Both the position numbers and the translations under genes were made by a program. The notes under the pieces are model-generated. The model had not been told where the DNA came from. It made no database searches and was given only the letters and a program-made list of their open reading frames with translations. Of a stretch of 64,000 nt of DNA, positions 57,019-64,000 are shown piece by piece; the first letter of the stretch is position 1; every line of letters begins with the position of its first letter. The DNA is from Diphasiastrum complanatum (taxonomy: Eukaryota > Streptophyta > Lycopodiopsida > Lycopodiales > Lycopodiaceae): NCBI GenBank assembly GCA_029204225.1, contig MU832208.1, positions 18,163 to 82,162 of the forward strand. The letters run 5' to 3'.

Positions 57019-58718
57019 ATCAATTAGGACATTATTTGTATAAAAATACTAAAATAATCATATTCACAACTTATCATCCTGCATATCAAACAGAAGGTTT
57101 TTTTTTTTTTCAATGTCTTATTAGAAAAATGTCATTTTCGAAAAGAGCACGAACTTTTGAGCCCCGACAACAATGATCATTCGTATTATACAGAATGCAT
57201 ATTGCGTGATTTCATTCAAAGTGAGCAAGACAATGAACGATACGTTGAAGATTATTCAAATAAACAAATGCTTCAAAATGAATAACGACAACAAATTGTA
57301 AATATCCTATTGCAACATAAATAATTTTCGCACGAACCGTTATTTCAAGTCGTATCTGATAATGAAAATGACACTCAGGTATCATTAGGAACTAATAGAT
57401 AAGATATGTTAGGTATTTTACATGAATTTCAATCATTTGAAAATTCTTCGTTAACAACAGAACAAGAAATTGTTTTTTCGATTTTGTTGTCAAATCGGTC
57501 AGGTATTTTTGTATAATCAGGTACACCAAGAAGTGGAAAAACGCATCTGATAAAACACCTAACATTTTCGTTCGAAAAAACGAAAAAATCTGTTTTGTTA
57601 TGCGCCACAACAGGTGCAACTGCGTCTAGGCTTAGTAAACGTGCATTGACAGTGCACAATTTATTTTCCATCCATGTTAATGCTCTCTATATATGAAACT
57701 TGATGCCTACTGATCTGCGTTACAAAAAAAATCTTTAGTGCCGATATCATTATTATCGATGAAATGTCTATGATGACTGCTCAAATGTTACAAAATCAAG
57801 TAAAATCAAATCCATATCGCCTGCCTTTCCAAAATTTCATTCTGTTATTAGTAGGCGATCATGCACAATTGCCAATAATATATAAACATAAAATTGATAG
57901 TTTATGCTCGATATGTCACATCTCTACATCCTTATATTGGAAAATGGTGATTCAACTCTTATTCGATTCGACACGCATCAGATGCCTTATATCTTTCATT
58001 TTTAAACACGATAAGATTTAGAAAACCAACATTAGAAGAAATTAACGATACATTGAATCAACAAATAATTTCAGAAGAAGAAGTTTTCAAAATGATTAGT
58101 TCTAACGTGACAATAATATGTACACACAAAGAAAATGTCACAAAATATAACAAATGTGCATTACACAAACTCTTCGAAGAGAAAAATATCATAAATGTAC
58201 CAATCAAAACAAATGCATCAGACAATCTAAAATTAAAATCATGGCTTGACGACTTGTCATTTCATCAACTAAACCAAATTGCAAAAAACGCAAAGATCAT
58301 GGTTCTTGCGAATCTAGACATAACAAACAGAATAGTAAATGGAGCGATCAAAATGATTCAAGACTTTGCGTATTCAAACCAAATGAATGAAATCGATTCT
58401 ATCACGATAACAATCAATGAATCTAACAAAAAAATGAAAATCATGCCATCAACTATTAGAAAATTGAGATATGATTCTAAAATATATTACAAATGCACTT
58501 TTCCTTTAACATTAGCATACGCTATTACGGCTCATAAATCGCAAGGCATAACAATCAATAATACTGCAATAATCGAAATTCAAAACAGTTTTTGTCCAGG
58601 ATTAACTTATGTTATGTTATCTCGAGTGACAAGACGAGAACACATATTTCTCACACACAAATTAACACCTGTAGATTTTGATCCTACACCAGCCATTATA
58701 AATCAAACACATAATTAA
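57019..58718 (+). pseudogene. Helitron PIF1-like helicase part
   Basis: SF1 helicase motifs in order: Walker A 'GTPRSGKT' (57520-57543), 'CATTGATASRL', Walker B 'IIIIDEMSM' (about 57747-57770), motif III 'LLVGDHAQLP', motif V 'AYAITAHKSQGITI' and motif VI 'YVMLSRVTRREH'. 58053-58718 is one clean 221-codon block ending at a TAA. Earlier parts have stops at 57285, 57400 and 57514 and several shifts. It is the usual second half of RepHel. The 3' end hairpin and CTRR terminus were not found. Confidence 0.92.
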
Positions 58719-59062
58719 TATTGACAATATAATATAATTCTACGACATCTGAATCTTTGTAACACATTACTTGATTATTCATTGTTTTAGAAATACCATA
58801 TCCAAAATATTTCATTTCTAATTTTCCAATTCTACTTGAAAGCAGAGATCCGATATGGCATTACAAGAACTTACAGAGGCTCAAAAGGTACATTATTATG
58901 AATGTCGTAAATTATTTTTTAGATTCAAATAAAGTACCTAAAACAATAACGCTTGTAACTATTCGAAATTCATAATTTAATTCACAAGCTCTTCCAAAAA
59001 CTAAAAGAAGAAACTCAAAAACTGCAAGCTTCGACGTCTGAAGATATTGAAGAATTACGAAT
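58719..59062. other. Sequence between Helitron helicase and GIY-YIG fragment
   Basis: AT-rich, no ORF of note. It may still belong to the Helitron. Confidence 0.5.
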
Positions 59063-59260
59063 TTATCCTACGACGCGACAAATGTCATAGGTCATTCCTT
59101 TCGGTGGTCTACGAGCATGTTGTCGCATGCGTCTATCAAAATCTATTGTTTGACCGACATAAATTGATTTGCCTATTCGAGAGATTATTTTGTAGATTGT
59201 GAAGAACTGCCTCGTAGGCGTTTCAGTGGTGGTGGTGGCGTGAGATCCTGCGAAGAATAT
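59063..59260 (-). pseudogene. GIY-YIG nuclease-like fragment
   Basis: A 65-codon frame on the - strand without an upstream ATG, ending in TAA. It reads 'TIYKI', ten residues later 'YVGQT', then 'DFDRRMRQH'. This matches the GIY-YIG nuclease core (xIY, 10-11 residues, Y[IV]G, then a helix with a catalytic Arg), with Thr for the first Gly. The upstream edge 'ttcttcgcag' looks like a splice acceptor, so it could be a terminal exon. The catalytic Glu lies further along in this family and is not visible. GIY-YIG domains occur in Penelope-like retroelements, homing endonucleases and large DNA viruses; which source applies is unknown. Confidence 0.6.
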
Positions 59261-60479
59261 TCAGAATTAATAGGATTTTTTTAAATGATAGAAGAATATC
59301 TATTTAAAGCAGAAAAATAGCGTTAATTTGCCATACCTCTTTGCTAGAAGCAGATCATTGTGATATCGGTTGTGGCGATTCGAGAGTTATCACTTGTTAT
59401 TTGTTAGTTGCAAACTTGTATTTACATTTGTGTATAAAATGCATTGTAAACAAATTGAGTACTAAAATGATTAAAAGAGATGAACCTGATGCGTGTCAGT
59501 TGTTGTCACAATCAATGTATTGGTAGTTTCTTCTTCTAAAATTTTCAGAAGAGAGAGAGAGAAAGAGATTGGGTAGTAGATGAATAGATAATGTTTAATG
59601 ATAATTAATGTATGTTAGATTTGTAATTTAAAAGAGAGAAAAAAAACATGAGCAAGCATAAAATGAGAGAATTTGAGGTAGATTAGAATAATTTGCTTAT
59701 AATAATTATTCAATTATGTAATATAGTGTTATTTTTTAATTGCTTGTGCATGTGACAAAAATATTTAAAAAAAGAAAGAAAAGAAAGCAAGCATTTAAAG
59801 AGAGCAATTGCACATTTGCACTTAAGCTTCGAGTGAGTCTACCAGTGAGTTTGTGTTGTTTCAAATTTTTTTATTATTGGAATACGTTATCTAACGTAGT
59901 AAGAAATTAAATGTAATTCATCATTTTCATTTTGTTCAAAGCAATATCATATTTTACCGCATACACTAGCAATTAGTTAATATGCAAAGGTGAAATGTAG
60001 ATAATTAAAATTCCCAATCTTAGGAAGACATGTAACCCTTACTTTTCTCCCGTTAAAGGCGAGGTTCTAATCTTTCCAACTTGCATGGAAAAACTTACAC
60101 GTCGCAGGGAGGAATATGTGGTGACATTCTGAAATAGGACATAACCGCAAGGTTCGGGTATTATAATTATCACATTCAACTCTATCTATAAAAGAATACA
60201 TAAAAAGTATTGCGATGAATATTTAAAAAAATGAGTGCAAGTGAATTAGGTATTAATAATCATAGATCATTCTCATCATTTACGTCATTCTCGTCATCAC
60301 ACAAGTCTTGACACTCATCTGAATCTAGGTCTAGGTATAATCATAAATTTTTGATCGTGTCTCTTTGATGATGTGAACTCGTCGTGTGTATCTAGTTCAA
60401 CAATATCTTTTCCTTCAAACACACGTCGTTTTCTTGCATTAAGTTGGATCACATACTACCATCTTGGGTCTATTCAATC
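59261..60479. other. Gene-free AT-rich stretch
   Basis: No recognised gene. It has a short GA run near 59550 and A-rich runs. It may hold the true 3' end of the Helitron or the left end of the CACTA remnant, neither identified. Confidence 0.45.
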
Positions 60480-61075
60480 TGGATGGAATATAATCTGCCA
60501 AAGAACTAAAAAAAATTAAGTTAAGTCTTATAAGATTGATACATAAATAATTGGATTGCGAATATTAATGACATTGTAATTTTAGAGTCTCATTTGTTCG
60601 CAATGTCGTGGCAATACTAAAGTGTCATGAGAGTCCCTCGATGTACATTTTGTTGAGTCGATTTGAAAAAAATTTGAGTTATCATTTCTAATCATGGTGT
60701 TGCTTCCACGATAGATGACCTTAAACCATTACGTCAAAAATAAAGTATTTGTCGTTAGTCTCATAATCGACTTCATAAATATGTTGCAATGTCCCGACAT
60801 AGTCTAGGTCGTCCGAAAATGACATTAGGGTCCCTCGCACTAGAACGACTCTCTTGTTGAAAGTTGGCCATTATACCAAATTCATATGTACGTCGCTTGT
60901 TGTCAACTCTCTCAACACGGTAATGGTGTCCATATGCCTACATGACAATCTATGATGTATACTAAAATACAAAAAATGTGTGTAATTAGAAATACTATTC
61001 ATATATTGAGTAGTACAAAACAAAAACAATATTACACTAACCTTCCATCCACATCCACGAACAAATCCCCATTCT
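60480..61075 (-). pseudogene. CACTA transposase, DUF4216-like C-terminal part
   Basis: - strand frames read 'VGTLQHIYEVDYETNDKYFI' and 'FKVIYRGSNTMIRNDNSNFF', then 'TLVLPRHCEQMRL'. This resembles DUF4216, which follows DUF4218 in plant CACTA transposases. Heavily decayed, so the assignment rests on position and a weak pattern. Confidence 0.55.
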
Positions 61076-61560
61076 AATTTGGTCACTTCTTCTCCGTTTC
61101 GAATGCTTTTAGCATCATATCAAAAACCCATTCACGAGAGCATTTTGAAGGTAAAGGCTCCAAAGGTTCGTCATTCTCCAACGCCCTCCTTCTTCGATTG
61201 ATATTTCTTCTTCGTTTCAATGTTATGTTTCTTTCCTTTTTGGCTTCTTCATACCTTGAAATCCACTTTTTCATTTGTCCACAATTATATAATATGAACG
61301 TGTCAATTTTCTCTTTTAATTGAGGTGAAACTCTTTTTTACACACTGCAAGCCAACTTTCTGTAATGCTACCTTCTGGCCTTGCCTTTTGTCTCACAAAG
61401 CCCTTCAAAATTTCATAAAGTGCTCAAGGTAGAACATCCATCTTATGTGCGCAGGTCCTACAATTGATACTTCTTCGACCAAATGCACTAGAAGATGAAC
61501 TTGTATATCCAAAAAGGAAGTTGAAAAATCTCTTTCCAACAAACATACCATTTCGGTCAT
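61076..61560 (-). pseudogene. CACTA transposase, DUF4218 region
   Basis: On the - strand 61560-61430 reads 'MTEMVCLLERDFSTSFLDIQ', 'VHLLVHLVEEVSIVGPAHIR' and 'WMFYLEHFMKF', which follows the DUF4218 pattern (Leu/Glu, Phe-Pro, 'VHL..HL', 'GP...RWM'). A TGA and frameshift come where 'LKG.VR' is expected. 61083-61274 continues with 'KKWISRYEEAKKERN'. DUF4218 is characteristic of CACTA (En/Spm) transposases. Confidence 0.82.
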
Positions 61561-61815
61561 TTAGATCTTCATAAAATTAACGTCATGATGTTTAAGCCAT
61601 TCACCATGCCATTCCGCTACTCTCATGCATGAGGGTGGTGGCGTAATTAGAGGATTATCTCCTCGCCCTCCAAAAAATTGCCTATTTAATCTTCGAAAAG
61701 GAGGATCAAGCGACAAGTATTTGCGATGATTTTCATACACCACTTTTTTAAACATATTTGTGCTATGTCGACCCTCCAAAAGTGGTCCAAAAAAACATGC
61801 CCGATGTGGTTAAAA
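61561..61815 (-). pseudogene. CACTA Tnp2-type transposase fragment
   Basis: 'ENHRKYLSLDPPFRRLNRQF' followed by a Pro-rich 'DNPLITPPPS' resembles the Tnp2 segment 'GHRR.LP..HP.R..K..F(N/D)G' that lies upstream of DUF4218 in CACTA transposases. It ends in a stop just before the DUF4218 block. The bulk of Tnp2 and the CACTA ends are not seen. Confidence 0.65.
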
Positions 61816-62179
61816 CCTGCATAGTTCATAAACCAAATTAAACATAAGCTTAGTTAATTATACTCAAACGTTAAACCCTAAATGGATTAGATTTGATAAA
61901 ATTCCAACAAGTTTTCACATGTGAGAAATGATCCTCAAGTGTGAATGATCTTGTTAAGCTTTGTGTTTCGCACATAAATTGATTCTAGATTGAATATCAA
62001 GATCTAGTACAAAAACTTATGGCCAAAGCACAATCTAGCATGCTAATAATCAAAGAATGATTGCCTTGAAAATCAAAAGAGAAAAAGTACAAGAATTTAA
62101 TGCATTAGCATAATCTTCTACTCGAATTAGAGAGAGAAAAAAGAGAGCAAAATTCAAGCAAACAATAAGATAGATTCAA
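61816..62179. other. Unassigned stretch
   Basis: No gene recognised. It separates the CACTA remnant from a Copia scrap. Confidence 0.45.
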
Positions 62180-62345
62180 ATTGACGTGGAATAGCATATT
62201 CAGCTTCACAAGATGAGAGTGATATGGTATCTTGCTTTTTGGAAAGCCAAGATATTAAATTTCCTCCAAAGGTATATGACATATGCACTTGTAGATTTCC
62301 GATCTACTTTATCACTAGCAAAATTTGAGTCTATTACATAGAATT
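62180..62345 (-). pseudogene. Copia RNase H fragment
   Basis: - strand 'GNLISWLSKKQDTISLSSCE' followed by 'AEYAI', preceded in another frame by 'SDKVDRKSTSAYV'. It matches RNase H of the inner Copia (7100-7190). Isolated scrap with one shift. Confidence 0.87.
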
Positions 62346-64000
62346 TTCTCCGATGTTATTGTTAGTTGCATGTTATAGTATTTTTTACTTTTAGGCCTAT
62401 TGAACCTTGCATATCAATTTGTACTTTTCTATGCTGGGCATAGCAACTATTTGCAAATTTTAGTTTTTGTATTATTTTTTTTTAAATCATTTTTTGTCTC
62501 TTTCAAGGTCCTATGCTCGTCATGCCTCCAACTTCCTTAGAACACCTTCCTATGTTTCCCAACTTGCACGTGTGAGGTCCAGGTCTCTAAAGAAGAAAAG
62601 CATCTCTCATACACTTGATTAAAAACAGTCAAGTGGACCTTAGTTGAGAACCTAATAACCAACCTAGATGGTCCATCCTAATGCACGCCTTATCTTAGCC
62701 TGGTGTTACAATATAAAGTGTAAAGAGAAACTTGGACACACCATAGGAGACCTTGAGGAAGTCCAAGATTCAGGGCTTTGTTGTGCCTCCGACAAACAAA
62801 ATGGTGAATACCATCTCAATCACAAGCAGTGATGTATACAGCTTACCCTTTGATCATCGAACTGTTGTTACCCATGAGCTCATTTACTCTTTGCATTTTC
62901 TGATTTGATACATGCCTTAAACTAGAGAAACAACCCAGAAAATTACAGCCAAAAAATTACACAGACTTTCTTTGCAGAGAACAAAAGGTACAGTGATCTG
63001 TCGCTATGTACATGTGTGTTTGCCTACAAGCATCATCAGATGAGTAGATAGGAGCCATACATACATAATGGATTCATTCTACTCATGCTTTCATGAACAT
63101 ACTTCCTACCTCCATATTATCCAATGCAATTTTATCTTCTGCACAAAAGTGAGTAATCAAGCTCCACATTCAGCTAATCAAGGGTCACTGTGTTAAAACA
63201 ACAAAGGGAACCTTCAATCTGTCGTCCTAGAATGAGCCATGTTGAAATGATGCTATGATCCCTGGACATGAAAAGAATCAAACCTATTAAGCTCCATCAT
63301 GTACATCAAGGACAAGCATCACAAACATGGTTTGCAGAATAATCTTTGGAAGTTCCTTAATGCAAGATAACATACTTGGAATACAGATTGCTAGGTATTC
63401 ATGTCAGTGGCCATCACAAGGAGATACCATCATCGTGTATTCGTGCCATGAAGCATGTCAGTAGAGAGTCTCAATTTATTGTACATGCACCAATAATTGA
63501 GTCTCAGTGTAAGTAGAGCCTCGAGGGTAACAAACTGTAAAAGACGAGAAAATAAAAGAGTGCTAAAACCCAGGGGCAGGTCCAAAATAGAGTCAACGTT
63601 GGGAAGCTAGCTGTGCAGCAACAGTATGAAAAGTGGAAAGTGCAATGAGGGAGAGGAGCGATGACAGCCAGCTAGGGAGAGGAAGGTCATAAAAAACTAT
63701 TAGAATCACATTGAAAACAACTCAAAGGAGAAGGATCAATAGTGTGAGGGAAAAACATCTTTTGGGGGGCATTGGAGGGGTTTAAAGGTGGGACCTTGCT
63801 GGTGTGCAGCACCCTGTAGTTGAGGCAACTTACACGTAGAGTATTCCAATACAGCCTCATTCTCTTATTGGCATCAAACAACAATGATAAGTGAAGATAT
63901 ACAATATAGGATATCCTTATCGGTGTTGATACAAAGACAGAAAAAAAAAAAACTCATGAAAACTCCAATTATCTTGTGATGAGATCACAAGAAAAGAAAT
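62346..64000. other. Right end of the window, no gene recognised
   Basis: The ORFs (for example 63687-63884) resemble nothing known. No LTR, RNA gene or transposon domain seen. Base composition is somewhat less AT-rich than 40591-44990, so an untranslated or intronic part of a gene outside the window is possible. Confidence 0.45.

Noticed and set aside
57392-57671. Antisense ORFs of 75-80 codons
   Set aside because: They are the complement of the Helitron Walker A region, which is clearly coding on the + strand.

Overview
The window is repeat-rich nuclear DNA from a land plant. The signs are plant-type Ty1/Copia and Ty3/Gypsy elements primed by initiator-Met tRNA (TGGTATCAGAGC sites), a CACTA transposase remnant with DUF4218, and one intact plant-specific AP2/ERF transcription factor. 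I cannot place the species. The density of nested, decaying retroelements fits a large repeat-rich genome such as a fern or gymnosperm, but that is inference.

1-24446: a retrotransposon nest. A Ty3/Gypsy element (A, + strand) starts left of the window and ends with an LTR at 17648. Its gag is split by a Copia element (1172-13307, - strand, 274-bp LTRs, target duplication AAAAG). That Copia is in turn split by a second Copia (6022-12144, - strand, 682-bp LTRs, target duplication ACTCC). LTR divergence follows the nesting: about 23/274 differences in the outer pair and about 16/682 in the inner pair. Right of element A lie a truncated LTR (B), an inverted 5.6-kb internal segment of the same Gypsy family (17991-23582, - strand) and a third LTR (C) with a TATA box.

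24447-32700: the only probable host gene, an intronless AP2/ERF factor (26372-27811, - strand), with a degenerate tandem repeat upstream. A Copia RNase H scrap and long gene-free stretches flank it.

32700-54500: fragments of at least six Copia copies in both orientations, several joined head-to-head or tail-to-tail, with microsatellites, a 59-bp minisatellite, and an inverted duplication of one integrase segment. A long stretch (40591-44990) shows no gene.

54500-62350: a Copia gag runs in frame into a Helitron Rep-helicase pseudogene (HUH motif, Tyr motif, PIF1 motifs). A GIY-YIG nuclease-like fragment follows on the opposite strand, then a CACTA transposase remnant and a last Copia scrap. 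62346-64000 shows no gene.

Apart from the ERF gene, every recognisable coding sequence is a mobile-element protein broken by stops, frameshifts or deletions. In several of them most in-frame stops are TAG where Gln is expected or TGA where Trp is expected, as deamination of methylated cytosine would give. The most unusual items are a long unassigned extra ORF in Gypsy element A, its four-zinc-knuckle Gag, the non-TG..CA ends of the outer Copia, and the GIY-YIG fragment beside the Helitron.
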